Assembly (NCBI GenBank): GCA_008711295.1
Contig: VUYV01000120.1
Coordinates: 421,989-485,988 of the forward strand
Direction: 5' to 3'
Length of the DNA: 64,000 nucleotides
Source: Anarhynchus alexandrinus
Taxonomy: Eukaryota > Chordata > Aves > Charadriiformes > Charadriidae
Below the pieces are notes generated by a model, which made no database searches, was not told the origin of the DNA, and saw nothing but the letters and a program-made list of their open reading frames with translations. This document shows, piece after piece, positions 52,061 to 64,000 of this stretch. Positions within the stretch are counted from its first letter, which is position 1, and every line of letters begins with the position of its first letter. The translations under genes and the position numbers were made by a program.

Positions 52061-52455
52061 ATGTTGATAACTGGGATAACATGATGTCTCGTGTTGGGCT
52101 TGGCCGGCTCATGAACAATGAAGATGTAGCTCTTGTAGAGTACTGGAGATGTAGCTCTGACCAACTAGTACACCAGCTCTTTGTCCTCCCCAGTCATTTC
52201 CATACTCAGTCTTGCTCTTGCATTTTATATTTGTGAAAGATATCATACTTCTTTTGTTGAAGGGTCTCCACATCTCACTTTTAATCCAACTGATGCCTTT
52301 CTTCTGCAACTGCTCTTCCCAAGTACAGGCAGTATATTAACTATCCTCCAATCTTAGGATTAGAATATTTATTCTACAATCTTAGTTAACTTAGGTTTCA
52401 CTAAATATTACTGGACTAATGATTTGTTATTTCATCTACCAGTTCTTCCAGAATT
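52061..52455. repeat. 395-base duplicated unit, copy 1
   Basis: Identical, as far as I can read, to 52493-52887 (offset 432). It ends exactly at the single N at 52456. It contains a 66-codon minus frame (starting MQKKGISWIKSEMW) that appears twice because of the duplication. The frame has no recognisable domain. Confidence 0.95.
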
Positions 52456-52456
52456 N
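52456..52456. other. Single-N assembly join between duplicated units
   Basis: The N separates copy 1 of the 395-base unit from a CR1 tail and copy 2. Its position, exactly at the end of the identity, marks it as a contig join. Confidence 0.9.
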
Positions 52457-52457
52457 C

Positions 52458-52496
52458 TTTCAAACTTAACCATTCTATGATTCTATGATTCTATGT
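52458..52496 (+). mobile_element. CR1 3' tail (octamer microsatellite) between duplicated units
   Basis: It reads TTTCAAACTTAACCATTCTA followed by ATTCTATG units, the last few dozen bases of an avian CR1 in plus orientation. Only the terminal tail is present, because the sequence to the left is cut by the N. It directly abuts copy 2 of the duplicated unit and is absent before copy 1. Confidence 0.9.
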
Positions 52497-52887
52497 TGAT
52501 AACTGGGATAACATGATGTCTCGTGTTGGGCTTGGCCGGCTCATGAACAATGAAGATGTAGCTCTTGTAGAGTACTGGAGATGTAGCTCTGACCAACTAG
52601 TACACCAGCTCTTTGTCCTCCCCAGTCATTTCCATACTCAGTCTTGCTCTTGCATTTTATATTTGTGAAAGATATCATACTTCTTTTGTTGAAGGGTCTC
52701 CACATCTCACTTTTAATCCAACTGATGCCTTTCTTCTGCAACTGCTCTTCCCAAGTACAGGCAGTATATTAACTATCCTCCAATCTTAGGATTAGAATAT
52801 TTATTCTACAATCTTAGTTAACTTAGGTTTCACTAAATATTACTGGACTAATGATTTGTTATTTCATCTACCAGTTCTTCCAGAATT
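52493..52887. repeat. 395-base duplicated unit, copy 2
   Basis: The second copy of 52061-52455. It continues past 52887 into unique intron, whereas copy 1 is continuous with unique sequence on its left. The two copies therefore behave like overlapping ends of two contigs. Confidence 0.95.
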
Positions 52888-54556
52888 CTGGCCAACTCCC
52901 CCATACTCTTCCACCAGCAAGTACTTGACACCATTTCCGTACTCTCATTTCCACTACTAATTTTACCTTTGCCATTCATGATGAACATCACATTCCTGTT
53001 AAAGACTGAGGCAAAACACAAGTTTGATGTGGTTACGGACTTTTTATAATTGGTTATCCATCACTGCAGTAACTGACACAGCATGTTAAATCATATGCTG
53101 TGGTTGGTTTATGGCTCTTGAAATCCATTTTCCAAACTGTGTAAGTTAGCGCACAAGGTTGGAATCTGCAGAGAAAGTGTAATTCCAGATGCCATTTCTC
53201 CCTCAGTCCTTTCCTCTGATTTCCTCTGGTCAGCCGACAGGCAGCTGAAATAGATTTGAATGCTGCTTCCCAGGGCGTCAGAATCTTGTCCATCTGAGTC
53301 ACTTTTCTAGTTCACTGGAGCACAGTTGGCAGTAGGAACACAAGAATGGCAGAAAAGACACTCCCACACAAAGCTAGGATTTGATCAGAAGAAGTAAACT
53401 GGGAAGTTAATGCTTACGGAGTGAAGAGCTGAAATGGAGAGTGGCAGCTTCCACTTTCAAGGATAAGAACTACAGCAACAGCGTGGGTTTGGTGGGGAAG
53501 GTGGGAATTCTGGAACTTATGGCAGCCGCCGCGTGTGGGGCGAGATACAAACATTTCCTACCAGCTATTGTGTTAAACATCCATGGATTTTATCTTCAGC
53601 AAAAATATTCAGATATAAATGTTACATTAAATCAAATGTAATGCACATGGCAGAAAGACTGCACCTACTAATAAAATATCCTGCAATTCTAAGAAGGTTA
53701 GGATTTGATTCTGCAGCAAATGAGATGACTTTGGATGCCCAGGCTAAAGCTACATCTTTTTTTTTTTTTTTTTTTCAACAGAGATCACCAGCTGCTCACA
53801 TTATCATATCACAATTTTAAAGGAAATTAAGTTTGACGCGTCAATTACTTTAATAGATCTGACAGTGTTTCATACTGTTTTTGACTTTACATCAAGAACA
53901 GTTATTTCTGGCAACTGTAACCTACCAACTTCTGGGTAGGCATTCAATTAACATGACAAAGCATCATCACAGACTGCATTTATGTCATAGCATTTCATAG
54001 CACTCTGGTAAGTCTTCGGGTCTGTGACCCTCATATCACCACCTGTTCCGATGCCATTGTGGCTATCGCTTTTTCAAATGGTCATAAATTGAAAACCAGA
54101 CAGAATCCCAAAGAAGTTATTGTCAGCTGTCAGCACAAACTGTAACAAGGACCATGAAAAAACTGGAAACTGAAATGTCTCTGCAGCTAATAGAGGTTCC
54201 TTTGTTCGTCCTTTGAACGTTTGTAACCACTTGACAACATCTACTTTAATTTATTATTTGCCTCGATTTAGAAAATAAATGGGTTTGTTTTTAAATGAGA
54301 GAATGTACTTTTAAAACTACGTCTTTATTTAAAATTACTTATTTTAAGGTAGGAAAAAACACTCACCAGCAGAGAAATTTTAATTCAGAAACCAAGGCAA
54401 AAGCAGTCCTTTCTTTCAGTAGGTCAGATCTCCTCTGATAGAAAGCAAGTATTTTTCCAAAGTGCCACCTAACACAAACTTTGTCCAAGTAGATTAAGAG
54501 CTCTGAAACCGTTTTCACACTGTGTATTGTACAGAAGAAATTTTGAATCTGCATGA

Positions 54557-54589
54557 TTTATTATTGTTATTATTATTATTATTATTTTA
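54557..54589. repeat. (TTA)n microsatellite
   Basis: About ten TTA units with one TTG interruption, in AT-rich intron. Confidence 0.9.
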
Positions 54590-54951
54590 TCCCCATTTTA
54601 CTGATTAGGTCTTTATAACACTCACAATTCACTATTTTGTCCAAATCTGTTATGCTGTCAACTCATACCACTAACTAACCTAACATAGAAGAATACACTA
54701 TGTTATGTTCTGGAATCATTTTAAAAAGTTAACTTTTAACAGCTGTCTCCATGAACACTGACCATCATGAAGCCTTGTTTGGCTTTCTAATGACTGTGTC
54801 TTATATTCCTGCAGCAGCGAATTTATAAATGCTTACTCTCACGGGTACTTGCTGATAGCTAATAAAAATTTGAAAACATGAAAAAGCCTCAGTAGTCTTT
54901 CCTCTTGCTCTATTTTTGTAATACTTGCACAAGCCTTTTTCTTTTTTTTTT

Positions 54952-54952
54952 N
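54952..54952. other. Single N after a T tract
   Basis: The N follows a run of T and is probably a homopolymer-associated join or unresolved base. No duplication is seen beside it. Confidence 0.85.
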
Positions 54953-57900
54953 CAGATGAAACTGGGTAAAGAATTTAAAAGTTATGAAGGGAAAGCTGAC
55001 AAACACACACACAAGCAGACATGATATAGTAAGCCTGATTTCCTAAGGATATCAGCCTGAAACAGCAAGTCCAATGTGTGTGATATAAACAGTGTATCAG
55101 TAGTGGCTGAGGGAGATTGAACACACTGAGCTGCAACAAATCATTTCACCAGTATCGCTGATTAAAAGCACTAATCAATGAATTACAACCTGGAAAAAAA
55201 TTGCACTCAAATGTTAATTTCAGATACATCCATAAAAGAAACATTAATAACTCAACCTCTGAAGTTTAGTTCCTGGGATAAGAGGGAAGCATTTAAAAAC
55301 TTTGGGATTTTTCATCAAAGTATTTAGGAAAAAAAAATTGAAAGAATCAAATGTCTGCATCCTAATGGGCCTACTAAACCACGCTATATTGCTCAAGTGT
55401 TTTGGGTAGTGTCTTTCCTGGCAGTGCCTAGCTCTTACCAGTGTGAACAATATTCGTGTTTTCATATTTCTACCAAGTAAGCGCTTTGCTAATGAATTGC
55501 TTTGTTTGGTTCACCTGCGCAGTACTAAAAGACTGAAGATTCTTCCAGGTCAAATGCTTTATGTGAAGATATGTGGCTCCTGAGTATGTGCACTCCATTT
55601 TAACACATCTATGTTTTGCTAATACTTTTTTCCCCTTCAGTTCTACATCAGTTCTTAAGAAAGAAAATCTGTTTTTAAAAGCAACTTTAAATTCAACATA
55701 AGGGCTATTCCTTGAAAGCCAGCTTTCTTGAAGCGCGACAACAGCATCTATTGTAATGCAGGTTTTCTCAGATTTGTGTGAAAAAGCCAGATGTATATAT
55801 ATGTATAGCTATGTACAGAAGGGTTTTTTTCTTTTCCCAAGACTCTGACAAGCACATTTTAAAAAAATGCAAGTGCAAAACTACATTCAACCTCAACATC
55901 TGGACTTTAATAAATATTTACAACCATTCTGACAAGCTTCAAGGTATTAAACGGCCCTCTCTTGTTTACCTCCCACTAATCACAGAGTGGGAGCACAGAG
56001 TTATGGTTTGCCACATCTTACCAAACTGATCTCCTTCCCCAGAGGATATTACCCCTCTGCAGGAAAAGGCTGACCTGAGAAGTTTTACTCAGAATTATAT
56101 TTATTGCATTGTTAATTATATGAACACACAAACAACATAACAGCAAAAGGAAATTTATGACATTATTTCTCCAATTCTGACTCATGCTACAGATGAGTAA
56201 ATACGCAAGAGTTATATATGTGCTCACCAGTTCATGTTCCAGGCTATAATATCCTCCAACTTCCTCCAAGGACATAAAACAAGACTTAGTTCTTTTTTTG
56301 TTCAAACCCAGGTAGGAGTCTGATTTGTAGGATAGGAGGATGCATCAAAGCATAGACCTGAACAGAAGATCTGAGGAAAACTAACAGCCCATTATAATGA
56401 AAGCAGCAATCCTTCTTCCTTCAGATCTCCATGTCCACAGACTTCACATTTAGTGCTGGATGGAAGTTAGCTTTTCTTGAGTTTTGAACTTTCTACCAAG
56501 TAATAACGTAAGATAAGAAACAAAGATCTATGGAAGTAGTTTACCTTTATTACCTAATAAAAGTACATTACTACAACACAGTGCTAAGTTTAACTGAGCT
56601 CTCAAAACCAGATCAAAAAGAAATCATAGAAACAAAGTACTGATGCCACAGATGCTTCTGAAACAATCTGCTATCCAAACAGCTACCTCCTCCAACAACC
56701 ATCTCAGCTGCAATGACTTGGGAAATATTACATTTACTGAGCAAATCCAAGACAACACTGACAAAATCTACCAGAAAGGAAGATAGTTGGGGGGAAAGGA
56801 AGATGTAGGTAAACGAACTGATTTATTATTTAAAAGTATTGAAAGTTCTGTAGTGAATCTGAGACCAGGGCCTCATTTTACTTGGCTGAGCTGAAATGGC
56901 TATTAAAGAGCTGCCACACATCCCTTCACTTAAACTGCATGCAAAGGAAATAACTATCAAAAAGACAGTTTTCTGATAAATGATAGAACTGTTTTAATCA
57001 TCTACATTTTAATAGGAGGACCACCAGTGACAGTACTAAATTTAAATATCATAAGGGAAAACCCTTCTAAAGTCTGACAATCATTTGCAAGTCAAAACCC
57101 ACAAAAGACACCCCACAGGCTCCCTTCAGCAGGGAGCGGGAATATTGATGCTACTGCCTTAACAAGATTGACTGATACACTGGAGATCCCTGTGGGGAAA
57201 ATGATTTTCTTCAGAGTACAAATGCACTGGAAAGAATAAGCACAGGAATTAAATGAGAGTCCCATGAATGCAATGCTCAGAACAAGAAATCAGAAGGCTT
57301 ATATTGTGCATAAAGCTAGGTAAGTCACAGCATCTATGCCTCAGTTTCCCATTTCTTGACTGGGAATAAATAATACTACATACTTCAGGGCAAAAAGTAT
57401 TTGAAACAACATGTTGACCACTCAAAGTTGTTACAAAAACAAATACTATAACCTTTTTTATATACCTAGACTTTACACTTAGAAAAAGAGTAACAGAGAT
57501 TTCAGTCATTGTCCTACTATCTGCCATACCATCTTAGTTGCCATACTATCTGCAGCCACTCAACTCAGCCAGTTACATTTTTATTCCTCTAAACTTGTTC
57601 AGATGCTTACATATTCATGCTTAAAAATATAAAGAGCTGAAACTGAAAATGCAGCTACGCGATCAAATATCAAATACTGCATTCAAGATTTAAATTAGCT
57701 ATTGGTTCAACAATGTAAAGATTTATCGTGCATAGGTAAAAAAATGACTGGAACTAACGGTATATTTTTCAAATGCCAAGAGTTGTTTGTAAATTCAGTG
57801 TTTTAAGAAAACATACAGACCTGATTTGTACATATGTCGTTAACTGTTGAAACTAAAAAGCTCTTATATTTTTGCTCATTTTAAAGTCCACGTATATTAA

Positions 57901-60900
57901 TAGCAGAATTAAAAAGGTGCAGATCAACACTGCACTGTTGATTGAAAAAGCAATGAAAGCCCATAATAGCTTTCTGTTTTCAAGTTTAGTATTACTGTCT
58001 CATTCATGATGTATTTTTCCACTTGTATCAGTTTAGCCAAGTGGCTTACCATTACAGAAGTGGCATTAAAAGTGTTAAAAACTCTAAATTTGCATTCGCT
58101 ATGTTTCATGTACAGTGAACTTGGATTAAACACACAGTGGGCATGTTTACTTGCAGACGGCAAAGTACAGGAAAGAGTCTAGTTTTAGAAAACATTGATC
58201 CTTGTGCTTTTACACATAGGTAACTGGCTCAAGCAAATAAACTGTACAACATCGCCTCTGATGCAGGTGTATCCAGCCCCCAGGTTAAACACGGTCAGCC
58301 TCCTACAGCTTCAGTGAGCCTGCAGTGTTCACCAGACTTTTCAATCATTACCCAATTAAGCCAACAGAAATTGAAACTCAGACCATTGTTTCCCAATGCC
58401 AAATGTACAGCATCAATACCAGTTTACCAAGACACTGGCTCGTAACTTTAGTGTTGACATTAATATTACATCATGTCATAGCAACAGCATGAAAAGATCC
58501 TTTATGATCATTAAAAAATCAGATTAAAAAGTCATCCAGACTTTCAAAGTAAAAGTAAAGGAATTTTCTTTTCCAAGCTAATATAAAACCAAAACCAGAG
58601 ATATCATGCCGGGGGGCGGAGGGGGGAATCGTAGAACTAATTTGCCTGGATTTCAGTAAAGTTTTAATATAGCTGAATATAGGAAAACAAATCAAACTAG
58701 AGACAGCATAGAGCAGCACAAGAAGATAAAAATGAGTTAAGAACTAGTTTCCCCCACTCCATCCATCCAATAGGGATGGATGATGGTGAATAGACTTCAA
58801 GGTTTGGCCTCAGGCCATATCTTAATTTAATTTATGGTCTCAGCCCACAGGTATCAAGAGTGGTGATGAAATTTGATGGCAATGAAGTTATAGTACGGAA
58901 GCAGGTCATCCAAAGGCTTTTAGTAAAGAGGTCCTGCAGTCCACAGCTTTGGCCACAATGGTTTTACTTGAAAGACCATTCTCATCTCCTGTTCCCTAAC
59001 TCTAGTTACAGAAGATAGCCGTGAGTTCTAATCTGAGAAAACACTGGCCTTTTTTAGTGAGATGCAGTACACGAGGTGGCCAAACAGCACGTCTCTCCCC
59101 TACTGAGAAATAAAGAGATGGCAGCTTTCTGAAGAACAGTAGCTGCACGTAACTTTCTTCACACCTCTTGTTGCTACTCGTTGAAAAAACACGCTCTAAT
59201 ATGAAGAATAATGGAAAAATAACCATAAAAACTTAGAAAGGAACACAGTTTTCAGCGTCAGACAAAATACACTTCAGATTTTCCCACAAATTAAAGCTCA
59301 CTGAAATAACTGCTTTCTCTGTTAGATTGATCATCTACATTAAAAAAATATCCTGATGTAAAAAGATAACCTGGCACTAACCTTAAAGGCCAATTCTTTA
59401 ACTCCATCTAAAACCAGTTAGCTACCAGAAAACACAGTCTATGTTTAAAGAAAACTAATCTTGGAGAAATTATATTAAGCTCTTCATACACAGTAAGTTG
59501 GCTGAATCCTTCCGAAGTGCAAGGTTCAACTCATCTTTAAACTGTAGAGCCATGAGCAGGGGAAGGACTGGTAAGTACAATACTGGCTAGCAGGGAAGTA
59601 AGGCTTCAGTAAATGGAAAAAGAGGTCTTCAAATAAAATTTAAAATGAGATGAGTTGGAGAGATAAAAAGACATAAAAAGACTGTTCCAGACTGGGGATT
59701 TGCAGAAAAAACTCAGTACCAGAGTAGACAACTTATCTGGGGAATGCAGCTGTCTGACATAAGCCCGGCAAAAGCAAGCATTAAAATCATTTCCTGAGGG
59801 ACAGTTGCTTCCAGATATCTAGTTTTGCAGTAAGGTAGGCCACTTTCTGCTTGATGAGGATAAGATAAAGCACGGTTTTTAAGAACAACTTGTTTATAGT
59901 GCCTAGTTAGAAAAAGGGAATCGTAATTGATTAGGTAGCTTCTGGTCCTCTCAATAGCAGTCTGTTGTCTTGGGAAATGGCTTATGCCAAGGCAAGTCAA
60001 GCTCCCCTGTGACAGATGTAAAGCAAACAGCAAAAGGTAATTTCATCAGCGCACTAGAAATGCACCTGAGAACTGCAAGAGATTTATAGCAAAATACATG
60101 CACTGATAAATCCTGGGCAACTTTATAACAGGACATTACGACATGCGAGACTGATAAGAGGTAGGTCTCAGACACTGGGCGACAGGGCTGCAAGTTTCTC
60201 ACACACACATTTACTAGCAACCACAACTAAACCACATCGGACAGTCTGTCTCACTCAGACTGCTGTTGATGGTAGCATTTAGTTATATTTCACCGGTATG
60301 CAAAGTTATGCAGCACAAGAAAAGAAAGAAAGAAAAAAAAAAAGACAACACATGTAGATGACTTCACATCTCAAATGTTTTCTTGTAGTTAATGACTTCT
60401 CACCTACAGAATTCTACAACAGAACCTTTCTTGGGAAAAGGAAAATAAAATCCCTTTCGTTCGTTTAAAGTTGAGGATGACTGTTCTCTCCAGCCTTTTT
60501 CATGTTCTTTACACTTACCCCAAAATAAATCCTTAAAAATATTTCTTTATTAATTATATGAAATTCAATTATAAATGATTAGATGCCAGATGTTGCCTAC
60601 AAGCAAAAGCCCTTAGAGACTACAGGAAAGACAGCCATGCATACCAGGTGCCACATAGCTTTGATTGCTGTGTAAGTTCTCAGCTCCAGCTATAAAGTAA
60701 TACTTTAATAAATTCAATGAGCACAAAAATGCCCAGGGAAGCAAAGTAATCATAATTAGCCCAGTGCATACTTCAGCAGAATGACCTAATTTAAAAAGTG
60801 TTTTGCAAAGCAATTCTCATATTGAAAGGCAATTACATAGAGCAAAATAAAAATTTTGTTTTTGAGATCCATGCAAAAAAGCACCAGCAAGTATCCATGA

Positions 60901-61179
60901 AAAGGGATGCAAGAGACTATAGAGGATAGTAGGGAATAGCACACATTTTCAGTTTCTTCCAGTCCTTCTCTCTTTTCCATTTTATTCTTTTTTTAAACAA
61001 GGAGAACTTAAATATCAAGAGCAACTATTAGCACTTTACTGACACAAGGCCTCCTGGCCATATCCTGAATTACTGGGACTAAAACTACTGACATTTTCAT
61101 TCTCTTATATTAGTCTTGCTTGTTAGTATTTTTCCACTAGTAAAAATCTGTATGTTTTTTTCCCCTCCATCCTCATTTA

Positions 61180-61329
61180 GGTGGCCAGTTACCCAGCAGA
61201 AGTCATGGAGGAAAAGGCAAAGATTACTCTGGATATCAACAAAACCCAAGTGACAACAACTTTAACGTAGTCAGCCCACTAGAGGGTAAAATGCATAAGG
61301 AGAAGGATGGACTCTGGAAAGACTTTTAA
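61180..61329 (+). other. Exon-like open frame opposite to TTC7B (candidate only)
   Basis: On plus, a pyrimidine-rich stretch (TTTTTTTCCCCTCCATCC, then TCATTTAG) ends at 61180 and looks like a splice acceptor. One frame then stays open for 49 codons to TAA at 61327. It is polar and Gly/Ser/Lys/Asn-rich (it includes SHGGKGKDYSGYQQNP and ends DGLWKDF). I recognise no family. A 49-codon open frame can arise by chance, so this could be a terminal exon of an antisense transcript or nothing. Confidence 0.15.
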
Positions 61330-62052
61330 TAGGAACTGCCCTTTCTAACACATACAGAAAAAGCCTGAAAAAGTAAATTTTTCATTATGCTGTGATCAGA
61401 CGCTTTTACTAGATCGCTGATCTGTGAAACAAGGAGATACTTTCCATGTAAACAGCTGTAAGAGAGTCATAAATATTTTGTGTTCTTTAAATAATACTAG
61501 ATACATCTTTGTCTATAGAAGCCTCAATGCAGGTCATTAAGGTATACTTGAACCTCCCATGAGAAAACCATCAAGAGAGAGCCAGAAGCCCAAAAACTTA
61601 ATTTGTGAAGATCCCAACTGAGGCTTTTCAGTTGCATTGTTTTGCCACTGACACTTCTGTATGGACATTCCCCCAACCATACTGCATAAGCAGGTTGCTT
61701 GAGGAGCATGACTGGAAATATTTTGGAATCAACTGGCCATTCTTGCAGTTGCGTTGTATCTGCATGCTTAAAACAAACAAACAAAAAATCATTAAAAAGT
61801 TCAAGTATTAAAAAACCAGCCAAATCAAGCATATAAAAATATCAGACTGGCAACAATAAAAAGTGCATCATTATTAACTAGCTATCCCAGAATGGGCCAT
61901 TTTATGGAACTGCAGGGTACTGCAATGCCTCCAAAACAATGAGCAGTTGATAACAACTAGGTTGCACAGCGCGTGGTTTGGCAGCACCTCACTTTTACAG
62001 TGCAAAGACAGTAAGATGCATCCAAAATATTATAGCAAGTTTGTAGCAGAGA

Positions 62053-62100
62053 GTATATGTATACATACGTATATGCGTATATTATACATGCATGTATGTA
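62053..62100. repeat. Alternating purine-pyrimidine TA/TG/CA tract
   Basis: Nearly 50 bases of alternating purine and pyrimidine, mixing TA, TG, CA and CG steps and containing short palindromes such as GTATAC and ATGCAT. It could adopt Z-DNA or cruciform structure. No protein site is implied. Confidence 0.8.
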
Positions 62101-62357
62101 AGACGAATGAATACAGTTGAGAAAGGTATTAATCTTTTGTACCTTCCTTCAATGGTTGCTATGGGTAATGTACCACGGAAATGAGGGAAGAACGAACAAA
62201 ATCTGTGCTTTATAGATTTTTACCACCGGTAAAAATAAGGAAAGTCTTGCATAATAGGAAGACTGTAACAAGATTTTGTCCACAAACAAGTGTTCCCATC
62301 ATGTTGTCTAACAGAAATCATTACCTCTGTCTACACAGCTTGTCTTGGTTGCATTCC

Positions 62358-62516
62358 TAGAACCACAGGATGGCTGAAGTAGGAAGGGATCTCTGGAGAT
62401 TGTCTACATCCAAACTTGAAGTAGAGTCACCTAGAGTGGGTGGCTAAGGGCTGTGTGCTATCAGATCTTGAATACCTCCAGGGAAGCGAGACTCCACAAC
62501 CTCTCTGGGCAAGTGG
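62358..62516 (-). mobile_element. CR1 LINE, 3' end fragment
   Basis: Minus-oriented CR1 end. On plus it begins AGAACCACAGGATGGCTGAA, followed by a GGAAGGGATCTCTGGAGAT block, and further right has ATACCTCCAGGGAAGCGAGA and TCCACAACCTCTCTGGGCAA. It is more diverged than the copy at 49 kb. It shares the sense orientation of TTC7B. Confidence 0.9.
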
Positions 62517-64000
62517 ATGTATCTTACCCATGTATCTGAAATACTGTTACCGTTGCACAAACGGTATGCAATCGTACTCTTGTTCCCCAGCTCTTTGCCT
62601 GTCAATTACTTGAAATGGACAGTGTAGGGCAGGGAAACCCTCCTTACATGCTTTGCTATGATGTCTAGCAAAGCCAAAGCCCTAATCCAGACTGGGCCAT
62701 TGTGATCGTTGGGTTTTACTCCTTGGACTTGAAATGATACTTGGTTGCTACTTACCAAATTACGATATTTAATCCGTACCTGCTGTATGTCAAACAAATT
62801 GATAATAGCTCAGTTTTGATAACAGAACATGGTTCAAAGCCTTTATGCTATAAAACATGAATTAAAGTTTGAGATGAACGCTACTTGTATTTTGAAAATT
62901 GAAAACAAAGATTCTTAAAACTTTCCAAGCAAAGAGAAGCAACTTTGGAGTAATACTGCACACTATAGGCTGACCTGCTGCAACAGCGAATTGTGATGAA
63001 TTATCTGATGGGTGGAATTTTATCAGTTCCACACAATACAATAAAAACACTGGAATGATTCGTGACCTGCCAAATAAAGAGGAGTAACCCTAGCCAAAGC
63101 ATCCCTTCCTTCTGCCAGCATCTACCACTAATTAATTTTCCATTTTTTAAAATGGGAACAAATAGAAGTGATAAAATGGTTTCTGGCAAGCTGAGCCAGA
63201 ATTGATAAACTGTGGAAAAATCTATTACACAGATAACATGAAAACAGATGAAAACAGAAAGTTAAAGCAGAGCATACCAGGCAAAAATCCCTACTTAAAA
63301 AAAAAAAAAAAAAAGGAAATGAAAAAAAGCACTTTTCAATTCTCAAACTCTCTTTCAAATAGACATCTCAGGAGAGTTAATTAAAAAAATAGATCTAAAA
63401 AACACTTAACACTTGCTACTAAATTCCCAATAAATACTATACCCCAATGGCTCAGATCCTCCATATTCTCAAGTTTCCTCCAACAGTGCATGTTGCACAA
63501 AATCAGATTATCTTTGCATCTTAAGATATTCACAGATTGTCTAAACCAAACAAATAATTTAAGCCCAGTTGCAGTATTCCTCTTGTAATGGTTGTCAGCT
63601 GAGGACAGCACAGACAAGTTGAAACTTGTTAAGTCCTTACAGAGTTCACTCTCAGGTGGTGAAAAGCCAGTGGGGTGGCAAAAGAGTGGAGATATTTTCT
63701 TGTTGAAAGATCTGTTCCTGCTACAGCTGCTTTAAGCCATTTGGAGTGAATACAGGGTGATGGGAAAAGAAAGTATTTTCTGAAGCAGGACCTATGTTTC
63801 ATTAGCACCCAGATACCACTTTCAGGACAACAGTTCTCAGGGGACCAGCACAGACAGTCCTGCCTGAGTAAATGGGAGGTCACAGTTTGAAGTTATAAAC
63901 AAAAGTAGAGCAGTAAGTTCTTATAGTCACTTTCTGTTTCCAAAAGAGCAACTAAATTCTAGTTTCAACTCAAATTTGTAGCAATTATTGTTGTCAAATA

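Larger units (their letters stand above)
39566..64000 (-). other. TTC7B: TTC7B last intron (3' part, continues past the window)
   Basis: The acceptor is at 39566-39568; the donor is not in the window, so the intron exceeds 24 kb. I looked on the minus strand for the preceding TTC7B coding segment (the TPR ending near SPTHVKSMQRL) and found nothing. The sequence is AT-rich with many A or T runs: T tracts near 46772-46790 and 53757-53775, an A tract near 63297-63315 and an A/G tract at 60316-60345. Short G-runs at 43445-43457 and 58611-58626 could form G-quadruplexes. Repeats and unusual segments inside it are listed separately. Between those, no coding or RNA gene is evident. Confidence 0.85.

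Noticed and set aside
52109..52741. Two identical 66-codon minus-strand frames as a duplicated gene
   Set aside because: They are the same frame seen twice because of the 395-base duplication, which is probably an assembly artefact. No domain is present.
54940..55022. Acceptor-like T tract and CAG followed by a 22-codon ATG frame on plus
   Set aside because: Very short, contains a CA-repeat-like end, and has an N inside the apparent acceptor. No reason to call an exon.

Overview
This is vertebrate nuclear DNA, almost certainly from a bird. It is intron- and spacer-rich, has no operon-like packing, and its only recognisable repeat family is the CR1 LINE. CR1 3' ends appear in several ages, including the avian-type tail with a tandem ATTCTATG microsatellite. 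The species cannot be named from what is visible. The assembly has one 78-base gap (22670-22747) and four single-N joins (43320, 45997, 52456, 54952).

The only gene I can identify with confidence is TTC7B on the minus strand. Its last coding exon is 39344-39565, with a clean splice acceptor and a TGA stop. It encodes the C-terminal 73 residues, covering the end of one tetratricopeptide repeat (TPR) and one complete TPR. The 3' UTR runs toward lower coordinates, with candidate poly(A) signals at 38949-38954 and 38582-38587. The last intron fills 39566-64000 and continues beyond the window; no other TTC7B exon was found. TTC7B is a scaffold of the plasma-membrane PI4-kinase III-alpha complex.

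Positions 1 to about 38.5 kb look like intergenic spacer downstream of TTC7B. In human the neighbour on that side is CALM1, but no calmodulin coding sequence is visible here. The spacer holds three CR1 3' fragments on the plus strand (10264-10620, 18737-19100, 22748-22900), a (CA)n tract, a 185-base polypyrimidine tract at 27805-27989 followed by (GT)n, and moderately GC-rich stretches near 14.0-14.3 kb and 16.7-17.4 kb. The longest open frames there (up to about 200 codons) look like chance or repeat-driven frames.

The intron is more AT-rich. It carries an old, diverged CR1 (44365-44780), two minus-strand CR1 3' ends (49041-49146, 62358-62516), a CR1 tail at 52458-52496, many A/T tracts and a (TTA)n run. 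Two single-N joins sit between duplicated sequence. At 52061-52887 a 395-base identical pair flanks a CR1 tail. At 43268-43403 a short pair differs by a 30-base insert. Both look like two alleles placed in series by the assembler. A weak immunoglobulin-like reading frame (51697-51978) and an exon-like frame opposite to TTC7B (61180-61329) are the only other protein-level signals worth testing. I found no undescribed biological system here; the allele-type duplications and these two frames are the best leads.
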